Shown here piece after piece: positions 28,835-38,340 of a stretch of 64,000 nt of DNA (its first letter is position 1; every line of letters begins with the position of its first letter). Below the pieces are notes generated by a model that saw only the letters and a program-made list of their open reading frames with translations, was not told the origin of the DNA and searched no databases. A program made the translations under genes and the position numbers. Source of the stretch: Vreelandella venusta (GTDB lineage Bacteria > Pseudomonadota > Gammaproteobacteria > Pseudomonadales > Halomonadaceae); assembly GCF_007989605.1 (NCBI RefSeq), contig NZ_BJUL01000001.1:1-64000 (forward strand), read 5' to 3'.

Positions 28835-30259
28835 TTAAGCGGCTTGTGGCGCTGAATGGCTAATCGTTTCGCGACGTTTTACGGTCATGTAAACGTTGAA
28901 CGCCATAATTAGCATGCCTGTTACCCAGAAGAGGCCGCCAACCATACGCACAAAGTAGCCGGGGCCACTGGCTTCGACAGACTCTACAAAGGTGTACATC
29001 AGCGTGCCGTCAGCATTAATCGCGCGCCACATTAAGCCTTGCATGATGCCGTTGACCCACATGGCCGCGATATACAGCACAGTACCGATGGTGGCTAACC
29101 AGAAATGCACCGCAATCAGATTGACGGAGTACATCTCGGTACGCCCAAAGACCCGCGGAATCAGGTGGTACATAGAGCCAATGGTAATCATCGCTACCCA
29201 ACCTAGTGCACCAGCATGCACGTGACCAATGGTCCAGTCGGTGTAATGCGACAGCGCGTTGACAGTCTTGATGGCCATCATTGGCCCTTCAAACGTCGAC
29301 ATGCCGTAGAACGACAGCGCTACTACTAGGAAGCGAAGTGTTGGATCGGTGCGCAGTTTATGCCAAGCGCCAGACAGGGTCATCATGCCGTTGATCATAC
29401 CGCCCCAAGAAGGCGCCAGCAGGATGATAGACATAATCATACCCAGCGACTGTGCCCAGTTAGGCAGCGCTGTGTAGTGAAGGTGGTGGGGGCCTGCCCA
29501 CATATAAATCATAATCAACGCCCAGAAATGGACGATGGAGAGGCGGTAGGAGTAGACCGGACGTTCGGCTTGCTTCGGCACGAAGTAGTACATCATGCCC
29601 AGGAAGCCTGCCGTCAGGAAGAAGCCGACCGCATTGTGGCCATACCACCACTGCACCATTGCATCTACCGCACCCGCATAAATCGAGGTGGAGTACATGG
29701 GGGTGACCGGAATAGCCGCATTATTAACGATGTGCAGCACCGCGACGGTCAAAATAAACGCTGCAAAGAACCAGTTCGCCACGTAAATATGGGAAGTGGT
29801 GCGCTTTTTAATCGTCATTAAGAAAACGATAGCGTAGCTAATCCAAACAACCGCAATCAAAATATTGATCGGCCATTCGAGCTCTGCATACTCTTTTGTC
29901 GTGGTATAGCCTAGCGGCAATGACACGACAGCCGAGAGAATAACTGCTTGCCATCCCCAGAAGGTGAACGCTGCGAGCTTGTCAGAGAATAGACGAGTCT
30001 GACAGGTACGCTGTACGACATAGTAAGACGTCGCAAATAGCGCTGAGCCACCAAAGGCGAAGATGACAGCGTTAGTGTGTAACGGGCGAAGACGCCCAAA
30101 GCTTGTCCAAGGTAAGCCGAGATTCAGTTGCGGCCAAACTAGCTGGGAGGCAAGGATAACGCCAAGCGTCATACCTACAATGCCCCACACAACGGTCATG
30201 ATCGCGAACTGCCGAACTACCTTGTAGTTGTAGGTCGGGTGTTCCAGTGCTGTGCTCAT
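28835..30259 (-). CDS. ccoN: cbb3 cytochrome c oxidase catalytic subunit I
   Basis: 474-aa heme-copper oxidase subunit with about 12 membrane helices, reducing O2 at a high-spin heme b3-CuB centre. Ligand regions visible are [24 protein letters not shown] (the CuB His pair) and [12 protein letters not shown] (heme ligands). The start is the ATG at 30259 ([11 protein letters not shown]). An upstream in-frame codon at 30355 would run into the FNR-like box region and is unlikely. The FNR-like box about 90 bases upstream fits low-oxygen induction. Confidence 0.97.
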   Translation of the reverse strand: MSTALEHPTYNYKVVRQFAIMTVVWGIVGMTLGVILASQLVWPQLNLGLPWTSFGRLRPLHTNAVIFAFGGSALFATSYYVVQRTCQTRLFSDKLAAFTFWGWQAVILSAVVSLPLGYTTTKEYAELEWPINILIAVVWISYAIVFLMTIKKRTTSHIYVANWFFAAFILTVAVLHIVNNAAIPVTPMYSTSIYAGAVDAMVQWWYGHNAVGFFLTAGFLGMMYYFVPKQAERPVYSYRLSIVHFWALIMIYMWAGPHHLHYTALPNWAQSLGMIMSIILLAPSWGGMINGMMTLSGAWHKLRTDPTLRFLVVALSFYGMSTFEGPMMAIKTVNALSHYTDWTIGHVHAGALGWVAMITIGSMYHLIPRVFGRTEMYSVNLIAVHFWLATIGTVLYIAAMWVNGIMQGLMWRAINADGTLMYTFVESVEASGPGYFVRMVGGLFWVTGMLIMAFNVYMTVKRRETISHSAPQAA

Positions 30260-30341
30260 TTCATGTTCCCATCGAACGCGGTTAGGGGGTAACCCGTAGC
30301 ATTTTGCATTAGCATTTTGCCCGGGTGCGGCCACCCGCTTG

Positions 30342-30355
30342 ATGATGCAGGTCAA
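30342..30355. promoter_or_regulatory. FNR/Anr-like box upstream of ccoN
   Basis: ATGATGCAGGTCAA fits TTGAT-N4-ATCAA at 8 of 10 defined positions. It lies 83-96 bases before the ccoN start in the divergent gap. The match is weaker than the hemN box. Confidence 0.5.
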
Positions 30356-30436
30356 GATCCGATAGAGATTCTATCGCAGCCACGCTCTAAGCTGAACACG
30401 CCAATAGAAGTAACACTGAATTATTAGGAGTTCATC

Positions 30437-31186
30437 GTGTCTTATTACGCTGGTTCTGGTTTCATCGAGATACATCCAGCCGCTTTAAACGATGCGTTAG
30501 CCAATCCCACCGTACAGCGGTTTATAGTGATTGGGCACGGCCCGCTTTCCGTTTTAGGCTCGCCTACGGTGGGCCGAATACTCCTTGCTCATGGCGCTGG
30601 GGCGGGGCATTGCTCTGTGTTTATGCGGCAATTTGCCGCGATGTTGGCAGCGCAAGGCATACAGGTATTGGCAATTGATTTTCCCTACATGCAGCAGATT
30701 AACGAGCAGGGTAAGCGCCGCCCACCGCCCCCCATCAAGCAGACGGTGGCTAGCTTTGCCTCATGGTATGCGCTACTCACGTCTTTAAGCGATCAGCCCT
30801 TGTGGGTAGGTGGTAAATCGATGGGTGGGCGTGTTGCAACGTTATTTGCCAGTGAAAGGCTATCCAATGACGTACATGGGCCTGGTGTTATTGTCGCAGG
30901 CTATCCTTTCCATCCACCCAGACAACCAGACAAAACCCGTTTGCAGCATTTTCCCGCTATTCGTTGCCCGGTGCAGATTCTCCAGGGGGAGCGAGATCCC
31001 TTTGGTAACGTCGATGAGGTTTCAGGCTACAGCCTTCCTAATAATATTAGCGTTGCTTGGCTTGCTGATGGCGATCATGATTTTAAACCTAGACGTGTTT
31101 CTGGATTAAATCAGCAAGTTTTGATTGACGAAGCGGCCATACTTGCGGCATCCTTCGTCCGCGCTCACCAAGCACGGTATGTGTGA
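30437..31186 (+). CDS. Alpha/beta hydrolase (COG3571 type)
   Basis: 249-aa cytoplasmic alpha/beta hydrolase. The oxyanion region is ILLAHGAGAG, the nucleophile elbow is GGKSMGGR, an Asp lies in QGERDPFG, and a His lies in DGDHDF, giving a full Ser-Asp-His triad. It resembles the dienelactone hydrolase-related KANL3/Tex30 group. The substrate is unknown. Translation starts at a GTG (30437) with AGGAG upstream. It is divergent from ccoN. Confidence 0.8.
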   Translation: MSYYAGSGFIEIHPAALNDALANPTVQRFIVIGHGPLSVLGSPTVGRILLAHGAGAGHCSVFMRQFAAMLAAQGIQVLAIDFPYMQQINEQGKRRPPPPIKQTVASFASWYALLTSLSDQPLWVGGKSMGGRVATLFASERLSNDVHGPGVIVAGYPFHPPRQPDKTRLQHFPAIRCPVQILQGERDPFGNVDEVSGYSLPNNISVAWLADGDHDFKPRRVSGLNQQVLIDEAAILAASFVRAHQARYV

Positions 31187-31232
31187 GGAGTGGCAATACG
31201 CTGGTTTGAATCGAAAATTTGAACACACCGTG

Positions 31233-31260
31233 TTGACATCTCACCAAGTTCCTGTAGAAT
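31233..31260 (+). promoter_or_regulatory. Promoter of the tRNA array
   Basis: TTGACA (31233-31238), a 16-base spacer and TAGAAT (31255-31260) are followed by a GC-rich stretch (GCAGCGCC) typical of stringently controlled stable-RNA promoters. The first tRNA starts 19 bases later. Confidence 0.8.
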
Positions 31261-31279
31261 GCAGCGCCACGTGACCAGC

Positions 31280-31355
31280 GGGTGGTTAGCTCAGTTGGGA
31301 GAGCACCAGCCTTACAAGCTGGGGGTCACTGGTTCGAACCCAGTACCACCCACCA
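31280..31355 (+). tRNA. tRNA-Val (anticodon TAC)
   Basis: 76-nt cloverleaf. The acceptor GGGTGGT pairs with ACCACCC, CCA is encoded, the anticodon TAC is at 31313-31315 in the loop CTTACAA, and the T-loop is GGTTCGAACCC. Confidence 0.97.
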
Positions 31356-31405
31356 TTTATTTGGTCGTTTGGAAACGTGAAGCAGTAGCAGTTGATGTGT
31401 TAAGT

Positions 31406-31482
31406 GGACCGGTAGTTCAGTTGGTTAGAATGCCGGCCTGTCACGCCGGAGGTCGCGAGTTCGAGTCTCGTCCGGTCCGCCA
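31406..31482 (+). tRNA. tRNA-Asp (anticodon GTC), copy 1
   Basis: 77-nt cloverleaf. The acceptor GGACCGG pairs with CCGGTCC, the discriminator is G and CCA is encoded. The anticodon GTC is at 31440-31442. The D-loop reads CAGTTGGTTAG, one base different from the other two copies (CAGTCGG). Confidence 0.97.
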
Positions 31483-31518
31483 TCATCAATTATTACCGCA
31501 TAAAAGTTATCGTTATTC

Positions 31519-31595
31519 GGACCGGTAGTTCAGTCGGTTAGAATGCCGGCCTGTCACGCCGGAGGTCGCGAGTTCGAGTCTCGTCCGGTCCGCCA
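31519..31595 (+). tRNA. tRNA-Asp (anticodon GTC), copy 2
   Basis: 77-nt cloverleaf with the same acceptor, anticodon and T-arms as copy 1. The D-loop has CAGTCGG. CCA is encoded. Confidence 0.97.
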
Positions 31596-31646
31596 CGATA
31601 GCTTAATGAGTTGTACCATTTAAAGCACTATTGCTTTTAATGTTCT

Positions 31647-31722
31647 GGGTGGTTAGCTCAGTTGGGAGAGCACCAGCCTTACAAGCTGGGGGTCACTGGT
31701 TCGAACCCAGTACCACCCACCA
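31647..31722 (+). tRNA. tRNA-Val (anticodon TAC), copy 2
   Basis: 76-nt gene identical to the first tRNA-Val, with encoded CCA. Confidence 0.97.
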
Positions 31723-31800
31723 TTTAACTGAATGTTTTTAAGCGCCTCTGAACCGCTTTTAAATAGCTAGTTTTATGGTTAGAAATAAGTGACTTAAAGT

Positions 31801-31877
31801 GGACCGGTAGTTCAGTCGGTTAGAATGCCGGCCTGTCACGCCGGAGGTCGCGAGTTCGAGTCTCGTCCGGTCCGCCA
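31801..31877 (+). tRNA. tRNA-Asp (anticodon GTC), copy 3
   Basis: 77-nt gene identical to copy 2, with encoded CCA. It is the last tRNA before the terminator. Confidence 0.97.
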
Positions 31878-31917
31878 TTTAAGCACTCATCGACTAAAAC
31901 GTTTAGTCGAACGAATT

Positions 31918-31950
31918 CCAAAAAACCCAGATCATTGATCTGGGTTTTTT
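31918..31950 (+). terminator. Terminator of the tRNA array
   Basis: CCCAGATC (31926-31933) pairs with GATCTGGG (31937-31944) and six T follow. The A-run on the left arm extends the stem. Confidence 0.92.
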
Positions 31951-31995
31951 ATTGCGTATTAGTTAGCTCTCAAGCCTCATTTTCTAGCGCCATAA

Positions 31996-32017
31996 CGTGC
32001 AGCCATGAGGCTGCACG
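31996..32017 (-). terminator. Hairpin at the end of the glc operon
   Basis: CGTGCAGCC (31996-32004) pairs with GGCTGCACG (32009-32017) across a 4-nt loop, just after the glcG stop. Read leftward the U-tract is poor, so termination may be only partial. Confidence 0.55.
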
Positions 32018-32023
32018 ATAATA

Positions 32024-32428
32024 TTAGGCGATAGCACTTACCCCGGCTTTAGCGATCTGTACGTCTTGGTCAGGCTTCACGCCTGAGATGCCGACAGCAC
32101 CCACGACATTGCCGTCTACGATAATCGGAACGCCACCCGACAACAGGCCTTGTAGCGGCGCAGAGACAAATGCCGTGCGCCCACCGTTGATCATTTCTTC
32201 AAATACTTGGGTCTCTTTACGACCTAGTGCTGCACTGCGCGCTTTATGTGTTGCCACATCAGCACTGAAGGGCGCAGCACCGTCTAAGCGGCGCAGAGCG
32301 AGAAGATGTCCACCATCATCTGTTACGGCAATGGTGACTGGCCAGCCGTTGTTGTCGGCTTCTTTTTGAGCGGCATCTAGTACCTGAATGACATCGGCTT
32401 GGCCGAGAACAGCTTTGCTTTGCATCAA
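32024..32428 (-). CDS. glcG: GlcG/HbpS family protein
   Basis: 134-aa small protein of the GlcG/HbpS (DUF336) fold. Typical stretches are VIQVLDAAQKEADNNGWPVTIAVTD-like at the N-terminus and GGVPIIVDGNVVGAVGISG near the C-terminus. It lies last in the glycolate operon, as in Escherichia coli glcDEFG. Its molecular role in glycolate use is not established. Homologues bind heme or act as corrinoid-adenosylation-type folds. It starts at one of two adjacent ATGs. Confidence 0.85.
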   Translation of the reverse strand: MMQSKAVLGQADVIQVLDAAQKEADNNGWPVTIAVTDDGGHLLALRRLDGAAPFSADVATHKARSAALGRKETQVFEEMINGGRTAFVSAPLQGLLSGGVPIIVDGNVVGAVGISGVKPDQDVQIAKAGVSAIA

Positions 32429-32512
32429 ACTTTCCTTTTGATCAAGGGGAGTAAAGTGCCGCGCTACTATTTGCTTATAAAAGCTTGTGAGCGCGGCAAA
32501 GTGAATTAGTGT

Positions 32513-33745
32513 TTATACCAGGGCAGCATCTACCACTTCCACCCAATGGCGTACCGGGGTGCGATTGGCACTAGCAAGGTGGGTTTGACAGCCAATATTG
32601 GCAGTGACGATAACCTCTGGATTGCTAGCTTCCAGCGCATTGAGTTTATTGTCGCGCAGTTGCGTGGCAAGCGCTGGTTGGGTAACCGAGTAGGTGCCCG
32701 CTGAGCCACAACAGAGGTGCGCATCTTTTACCGGCGTTAGCGAAAACCCCAGCTTGCTAAGCACGCTTTCAACCGCACCATTGAGCTTCTGGGCGTGCTG
32801 CAGTGTGCAAGGGCAGTGAAACGCGAGACGTTGGTGCTCTTTTAGCTCCAGCTTCTCTATTGGCTCTTCGCGCAGTATTTCGACAATATCTTTCGCCAGT
32901 GCGCTGACTCTTTGCGCTTTTTGGGCATAGGCCGGGTCATCTTTGAGCATGTCGCCATACTCTTTGACAAAAGCGCCGCAGCCACTGGCCGTTTGAACAA
33001 TGGCTTCAGCACCTTGTTCGATCTGTGGCCACCAAGCATCGATATTGGCGCGCATACGAGCGCGCCCATCGTCTTGAGCATTCAAGTGGAAGTCAATGGC
33101 CCCGCAACAACCTGCTTCGCTGATGGGGGTTACGCTAATCCCAAGTCGGTCTAAAAGTCGAGCGGTCGCTGCATTGGTATTCGGTGATAGGCCTGGTTGA
33201 ACGCATCCTTCTAATATTAACACTTTACGAGGATGGCGTTGGCTATCCGGACGCTGGCCCGCGTCGACTGGTGCCGGTGGCATCTTACTGCGTAGCTTGC
33301 CAGGCACCAAGGGTTTGAAGGTTTGTCCTAAGGACAGAAGCGCTTTGAAGCGTTTAGGCTCTACCAGCATTTTACGCAGTGCATAGCGTTGAGCGCGCTC
33401 GGCCATGGGGCGAGGAACCCGGCGGTCAATTTCTGCACGACCGATGTCCAACAGTTTGTGATATTCCACGCCTGAAGGGCAGGTGGTTTCACAATTGCGG
33501 CAGGTCAAGCAGCGGTCTAAATGCAGGCGTGTCTCTTCGGTGACCTGAGCATTATCATCGCGGCTTTCCAGCAGCTCTTTCATTAAATAGATGCGCCCGC
33601 GTGGTCCGTCCCGCTCATCACCTAGCAGTTGATAGGTGGGGCAAGTGGCATTACAAAAGCCGCAGTGTACGCAGGTGCGCAGAATGCGCTCGGCCTCCTG
33701 AATATGCGGTTTTTGGCGATCAGCATCGGTAAAGTGCGTCTGCAT
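32513..33745 (-). CDS. glcF: Glycolate oxidase iron-sulfur subunit
   Basis: 410-aa subunit of the membrane-associated glycolate dehydrogenase. Two N-terminal [4Fe-4S] ferredoxin motifs, CVHCGFCNATCP and CLTCRNCETTCP, are followed by two CCG domains (CCGAID near 225 and CCGSAGTY near 345). It accepts electrons from the GlcD/GlcE flavin and passes them towards quinone. GGAGAG precedes the ATG. It lies 14 bases after glcE. Confidence 0.95.
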   Translation of the reverse strand: MQTHFTDADRQKPHIQEAERILRTCVHCGFCNATCPTYQLLGDERDGPRGRIYLMKELLESRDDNAQVTEETRLHLDRCLTCRNCETTCPSGVEYHKLLDIGRAEIDRRVPRPMAERAQRYALRKMLVEPKRFKALLSLGQTFKPLVPGKLRSKMPPAPVDAGQRPDSQRHPRKVLILEGCVQPGLSPNTNAATARLLDRLGISVTPISEAGCCGAIDFHLNAQDDGRARMRANIDAWWPQIEQGAEAIVQTASGCGAFVKEYGDMLKDDPAYAQKAQRVSALAKDIVEILREEPIEKLELKEHQRLAFHCPCTLQHAQKLNGAVESVLSKLGFSLTPVKDAHLCCGSAGTYSVTQPALATQLRDNKLNALEASNPEVIVTANIGCQTHLASANRTPVRHWVEVVDAALV

Positions 33746-33759
33746 GTCTACTCTCCGGA

Positions 33760-34860
33760 TTAAAACGCCGCATAAAGACGGCCAGGGTTGAAGATGCCGT
33801 AGGCATCCAACTCGGCCTTCAGGTTGCGATGATACTTTTCAATTACTGGGTTGAGCGGGGTGAAGGGTGACTCTGCTCCACCTTGGGCGTAGGGGGTAAA
33901 GCAAGTGGCATGCCCCCCCGCCTGCTGGCAAACCGCGCGCAACGTATCAGCTGCCGCGCTGGTTTTTATCCACCGCTGGCTGCCACCCCAGTCATAGAAG
34001 ATATCGCTTTGCGGGACATCCAAGGCGAGCGGTGGCGTATTGGGGGGGAGTGATAAGCGCCACAGTGCTTGCCCTTCATGCAAACGGAAAAAAGGATGCT
34101 GATGGTCGCGCAGTTGCTGCCAGAAATCGCTGGAAAGTGATTCGCCACCCAGGCGTTCCTTGGTCGCATTCACGGAGCTTGCGCCGCCTTCTAAACGAAT
34201 AAACAGCTCGCCTGAGTGCCATCCGGCTGCGGTGATGGGCAGCGGCTGCCGTCCTAGCTCGGCGAGCTTAGCCAAGGCATCTTCAAGGCTCATGCTTAGG
34301 CGTAGGCTGTGACTGGCAGTAGGAATAGGCAGGACTTTAAACGAAATATCCGCTAGCACGCCTAGCGTCCCTTGAGCACCTGCCATCAAGCGTGAGAGGT
34401 CGTATCCGGCGACGTTTTTCATGACTTCACCGCCAAAACGCAACAACTTGCCTTCTTGAGTAATTACGCGTGTGCCCAAAACGAAGTCTCGCGTCGCGCC
34501 AGCCCATGGGCGGCGCGGGCCGGACATGCCGGTGGCAACGGCACCGCCAATGGTGCTGGCATCGCTGAACGCGGGCGGTTCAAAGGCTAGCATTTGATTC
34601 TCTTTGGCTAGAGCTGCATTGAGTGCACTTAACCGCGTACCGGCACGAACAGTAATCACAAGCTCTACCGGGTCATAAGAGACAATGCCACTATGGGGTG
34701 CCATATTTAAGGCGTTGCCTTCAACCGGGCGGCCATAAAAAGCGCGGGTATCGCCACCTGCTATGCGCAGTGGCGTGCGGTTGGCATAGGCGCTGCGCAC
34801 CTGTTCGCACAGGTCGTCAGCGATATCTTGATCGGCAGCATGTATCGCTAGTTCAGTCAT
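33760..34860 (-). CDS. glcE: Glycolate oxidase FAD-binding subunit
   Basis: 366-aa FAD-binding PCMH-type protein, shorter than GlcD. RIAGGDTRAFYGRPV and TIGGAVATGMSGPRRPW form the FAD-binding region, and GGEVMKNVAGYDLSRLMAG is the conserved central motif. GlcE pairs with GlcD in the glycolate-oxidising core. AGGAATC lies upstream of the ATG. Confidence 0.94.
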   Translation of the reverse strand: MTELAIHAADQDIADDLCEQVRSAYANRTPLRIAGGDTRAFYGRPVEGNALNMAPHSGIVSYDPVELVITVRAGTRLSALNAALAKENQMLAFEPPAFSDASTIGGAVATGMSGPRRPWAGATRDFVLGTRVITQEGKLLRFGGEVMKNVAGYDLSRLMAGAQGTLGVLADISFKVLPIPTASHSLRLSMSLEDALAKLAELGRQPLPITAAGWHSGELFIRLEGGASSVNATKERLGGESLSSDFWQQLRDHQHPFFRLHEGQALWRLSLPPNTPPLALDVPQSDIFYDWGGSQRWIKTSAAADTLRAVCQQAGGHATCFTPYAQGGAESPFTPLNPVIEKYHRNLKAELDAYGIFNPGRLYAAF

Positions 34861-34911
34861 GGTGATTCCTAATAATTATGCTTCCTAGTGGTTAGTCGAC
34901 TAGGAGCTGCA

Positions 34912-36411
34912 TCAGAAGCGTGGTAGTCCCGGATGCGGTAGTTCGTTGTTGTGCACATGCATTGCGCCAAACTCAGCGCAGCGCGCCAGGGTAGGAATAT
35001 TTTTCCCTGGGTTGAGTAAGCGCTGAGGGTCAAAAGCGGCTTTTAAGGCATGGAATACCGTAAGTTCATCGGCTTGAAACTGACTGCACATCTGGTTGAT
35101 TTTTTCGCGGCCGACACCGTGTTCGCCAGTGATAGAGCCACCTGCCGCAACACATAGCTCAAGAATTTTGCCGCCGACATCTTCTGCAAGAGTCAGCTCT
35201 CCCTCTTTATTGGCATCAAATAAAATCAGTGGGTGCATATTGCCGTCACCGGCGTGGAATACATTGGCAATCGCCAAGCCACTTTCTTCTGACAGAGCGG
35301 CAATACCCTTGAGGACGCGAGGAAGTTCTCGACGAGGGATGGTGCCATCCATGCAGTAGTAGTCAGGCGACATGCGCCCCACTGCGGGGAAAGCGTTTTT
35401 TCGCCCTGCCCAGAATTTGGCCCGCTCAGCCTCATCGCGAGCTTGTTGAATGTTGGTCGCCCCCGCTTTTTCTAGGACGCGACGAACGGTTTCGCAATCG
35501 TCGTCCACATCGGCTTCAACGCCATCTAGCTCGCATAGAAGAATGGCTTCTGCTTCAACCGGGTAACCGGCCTGGATGAAATCTTCAGCCGCTTTGATGG
35601 CCAGCTTATCCATCATTTCTAAGCCGCCAGGAATGATTCCCGCAGCAATAATGTCGCCAACAGCACGGCCCGCTTTTTCTACGTCATCAAAGCTGGCCAT
35701 GAGTACCTTGGCGGTTTCGGGCTTTGGCAGCAGTTTCACAGTAATCTCAGTGACTACACCTAACATGCCTTCAGAGCCATTCATCAATGCAAGGAGGTCA
35801 AAGCCCGGTGCATCCAACGCTTCGGATCCCAGCGTCATGCGCTCGCCTTCAATCGTCATGACATCAACACGCATCACGTTATGAACGGTGAGACCATACT
35901 TTAGGCAGTGCACGCCACCCGCATTTTCCGCCACGTTGCCACCAATCGAGCAAGCAATCTGTGACGATGGGTCGGGGGCATAATAAAGCCCGTAAGGGGC
36001 CGCGGCTTCAGAAATAGCTAAGTTGCGCACGCCTGGCTGCACGCGTGCAATGCGAGCATCCGGGTCCACATCAATAATTGTGTTGAAGCGTGACATCACT
36101 AGCAGGACGCCTCGCTCAAGCGGTAAAGCACCGCCTGAAAGCCCTGTGCCTGCGCCGCGAGTAACCACCGGAACACCCAAGGCGTGGCAGCGTTTTAAAA
36201 GACCTTCGACTTGTTCCAGCGTCTCGGGCAACGCAACCAGCATCGGCAGGATGCGGTAAGCGGCAAGGCCGTCGCACTCAAAGGGATGCAAGTCCTCTTC
36301 ACGGTGCAGCAGCGTTAAAGACGGCACTGCGTTTTGCAGATCATCTAATACATCTGCTTTATCGCGGTGAGTGAATTCGCCGTCGAGGCGTTCATCGAAA
36401 AGAAAGTTCAT
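34912..36411 (-). CDS. glcD: Glycolate oxidase catalytic subunit
   Basis: 499-aa FAD-linked oxidase that converts glycolate to glyoxylate, also acting on D-lactate in the family. The PCMH FAD site reads VVTRGAGTGLSGGALP and SIGGNVAENAGGVHCLKYG. The catalytic FAD-oxidase C-domain has HAGDGNMHPLI and TGEHGVGREK. AGGAGCC precedes the ATG. The 237-base gap to the permease upstream contains a hairpin, so glcD may also have its own promoter. Confidence 0.95.
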   Translation of the reverse strand: MNFLFDERLDGEFTHRDKADVLDDLQNAVPSLTLLHREEDLHPFECDGLAAYRILPMLVALPETLEQVEGLLKRCHALGVPVVTRGAGTGLSGGALPLERGVLLVMSRFNTIIDVDPDARIARVQPGVRNLAISEAAAPYGLYYAPDPSSQIACSIGGNVAENAGGVHCLKYGLTVHNVMRVDVMTIEGERMTLGSEALDAPGFDLLALMNGSEGMLGVVTEITVKLLPKPETAKVLMASFDDVEKAGRAVGDIIAAGIIPGGLEMMDKLAIKAAEDFIQAGYPVEAEAILLCELDGVEADVDDDCETVRRVLEKAGATNIQQARDEAERAKFWAGRKNAFPAVGRMSPDYYCMDGTIPRRELPRVLKGIAALSEESGLAIANVFHAGDGNMHPLILFDANKEGELTLAEDVGGKILELCVAAGGSITGEHGVGREKINQMCSQFQADELTVFHALKAAFDPQRLLNPGKNIPTLARCAEFGAMHVHNNELPHPGLPRF

Positions 36412-36586
36412 GTTGGCTCCTGTGGGTGAGGAGAGCAGAAAATTATCTAATCACTTTATGAAAAATCTTTCCATAAATAACCAGTTCAGTGCTGGAAAAC
36501 TTTTGCATACAGTGAAAATACTAATAACGCGTTGGTGGTTTACTGTTTCTGCTGAGGCTATCGGGCAGCAATTCCTTGTGAAGCGG

Positions 36587-36618
36587 CCTGCTGGGTTGCC
36601 CTTAGGCTACCCAGCAGG
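36587..36618. other. Hairpin between lldP and glcD
   Basis: CCTGCTGGGT (36587-36596) pairs with ACCCAGCAGG (36609-36618) across a loop with a GCC/GGC inner pair. Leftward it lacks a U-tract, so it may slow or process the transcript between the permease and glcD rather than end it. Confidence 0.5.
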
Positions 36619-36648
36619 GGTGACTCACTTTTGATTAACGTTTTCCCG

Positions 36649-38340
36649 TTACATCAGTGGGTCGGTAATGCCAATCACATAAAAGGCAATAAGCGCAATG
36701 ATTCCAGTAAAGATCAGATAGTAGATCGTGGGAATAATTGTTTTACGAATCGTTGTACCTTCGCGACCCAGTAGACCCACCGTCGCTGATGCGGCGACAA
36801 CATTGTGAATCGCAATCATGTTACCCGCTGCGGCACCGACGGCTTGTAGCGCGACCATCATCGCGGTGGACAAACCGAGTGTTTCGGCAACGCTAAATTG
36901 GAACTCCGCTAGCATCAGATTAGAAACGGTATTTGAACCGGCAATAAAGGCACCCATGGCCCCAACCGCAGGTGCAAAGAATGGATAGATTCCCCCTACG
37001 CCGTTAGCTACCGCTTGGGCCATCATGACGGGCATTGACACAAGATCAGCACCATTCACGCCAGAGTTAATCAGGATGCGCACCATGGGAACGGTGAAGA
37101 TCAAGACAAAGCCAGCACCGAAGATGGTTTTAGTAGATTCAGACACGGCAGCGCTGATTTTCTGCGGGTTCATGCGGTGCAAGAAGTAGGTGACAATAAC
37201 CACCGCGATAATGATGCCGCCTGGCAAATACAGCGGCTGTACGCCGCCACTGATACCGGCTTCGCCTAAAATGTTGCTCCAGCTTAGGTTAACGAAGGTC
37301 AGCGCAGCTTTCAGCGGTTCAACGATGCGTGAAGCAACCAAGAATACCGCGAGTAGGACGTAAGGAATCCAACCCTTGAAGGTCGACATTGGCGCTTTAC
37401 CAGCAACGTCATCCAGTTTGATCTGCAGGTTGCCGATCCATTCGTCTGGCCAAGACGTTGATTCTGGAAAGTCCCAAGTGTCTTTGGGTAGCAAGAAACC
37501 TCTGCGAGCAGCGGGCACTACAATCGCTAAGCCCACCATTGCCCCGATCATTGACGGGAATTCTGGACCTAAGAGAACGCCGACTAGCATGTAAGGTACG
37601 ACGAACGAAATACCGGTAAAGATTGCAAAGGGCGCAATGGATAGGCCTTCCTTCCAGGAGCGGTTAGCACCGAAGAAGCGCACCATGATCAATACCAAAA
37701 TCAGAGGCATCAATATGCCTACGATGCCGTGAGTAATCGCCACAGAGCTAGTAATTTGCTGGAAAAAAACATCCCACGTAGAACCGCCAGCTTCCAACTG
37801 AGCGGTGATGCCCGCGCGATCAAGCCCACTACCGACACCCACTACAACTGGGGTGCCAACGGCGCCAAAAGAGACCGGTGTGGACTGAATCATCATGCCG
37901 ACAACAACGGCTGCCAGAGCAGGGAAGCCAAGCGCTACCATAAGCGGTGCAGCGACTGCTGCGGGCGTACCAAAGCCAGAAGCCCCTTCAATGAAGCAGC
38001 CGAATAACCAAGCAACAATTAGCGCCTGCACGCGACGGTCAGGGCTAATGCCTGAAAAACCGTTACGAATCGCCGTAATGCCACCAGAATGCTTAAGCGT
38101 ATTTAGCAGCAAGATGGCGCCAAAAATTATCCATAAAAGGCCTGCTGTTTGAATTAGCCCTTGAATGGTAGACGCGGCAACGCGGCTAAACGACATATCC
38201 CAAGCGGTCAGACCAATGATGGCTGCGGTCAGGAAAACAATCGGCATCGCTATTTTTGCAGGTATTTTAAAACCAATGAGCAAAATACCGGCAAGCAACA
38301 GCGGCAGAAATGCCAGAAGTGCAAGTGTAGTTTCATTCAT
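36649..38340 (-). CDS. lldP: L-lactate/glycolate permease (LctP family)
   Basis: 563-aa integral membrane proton symporter with 12-14 helices. The family motif [21 protein letters not shown] is near residues 113-133, and [12 protein letters not shown] and [17 protein letters not shown] lie in the second half. The family moves L-lactate, D-lactate and glycolate. Location directly upstream of glcDEFG on the same strand points to glycolate (GlcA function). A PdhR/LldR/GlcC-type palindrome lies 119-135 bases upstream of the start. Confidence 0.92.
   Translation of the reverse strand: MNETTLALLAFLPLLLAGILLIGFKIPAKIAMPIVFLTAAIIGLTAWDMSFSRVAASTIQGLIQTAGLLWIIFGAILLLNTLKHSGGITAIRNGFSGISPDRRVQALIVAWLFGCFIEGASGFGTPAAVAAPLMVALGFPALAAVVVGMMIQSTPVSFGAVGTPVVVGVGSGLDRAGITAQLEAGGSTWDVFFQQITSSVAITHGIVGILMPLILVLIMVRFFGANRSWKEGLSIAPFAIFTGISFVVPYMLVGVLLGPEFPSMIGAMVGLAIVVPAARRGFLLPKDTWDFPESTSWPDEWIGNLQIKLDDVAGKAPMSTFKGWIPYVLLAVFLVASRIVEPLKAALTFVNLSWSNILGEAGISGGVQPLYLPGGIIIAVVIVTYFLHRMNPQKISAAVSESTKTIFGAGFVLIFTVPMVRILINSGVNGADLVSMPVMMAQAVANGVGGIYPFFAPAVGAMGAFIAGSNTVSNLMLAEFQFSVAETLGLSTAMMVALQAVGAAAGNMIAIHNVVAASATVGLLGREGTTIRKTIIPTIYYLIFTGIIALIAFYVIGITDPLM

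Noticed and set aside
29360..29821. 153-aa open frame antisense to ccoN
   Set aside because: His/Arg/Gln-rich shadow frame inside a highly conserved oxidase gene.
31259..31528. 89-aa open frame across the first tRNA genes
   Set aside because: It reads through two complete tRNA genes; the encoded peptide merely translates tRNA sequence.
36587..36618. True terminator splitting lldP from glcDEFG
   Set aside because: The stem is good but no U-tract follows on the transcribed (minus) strand, so it is reported only as a hairpin.
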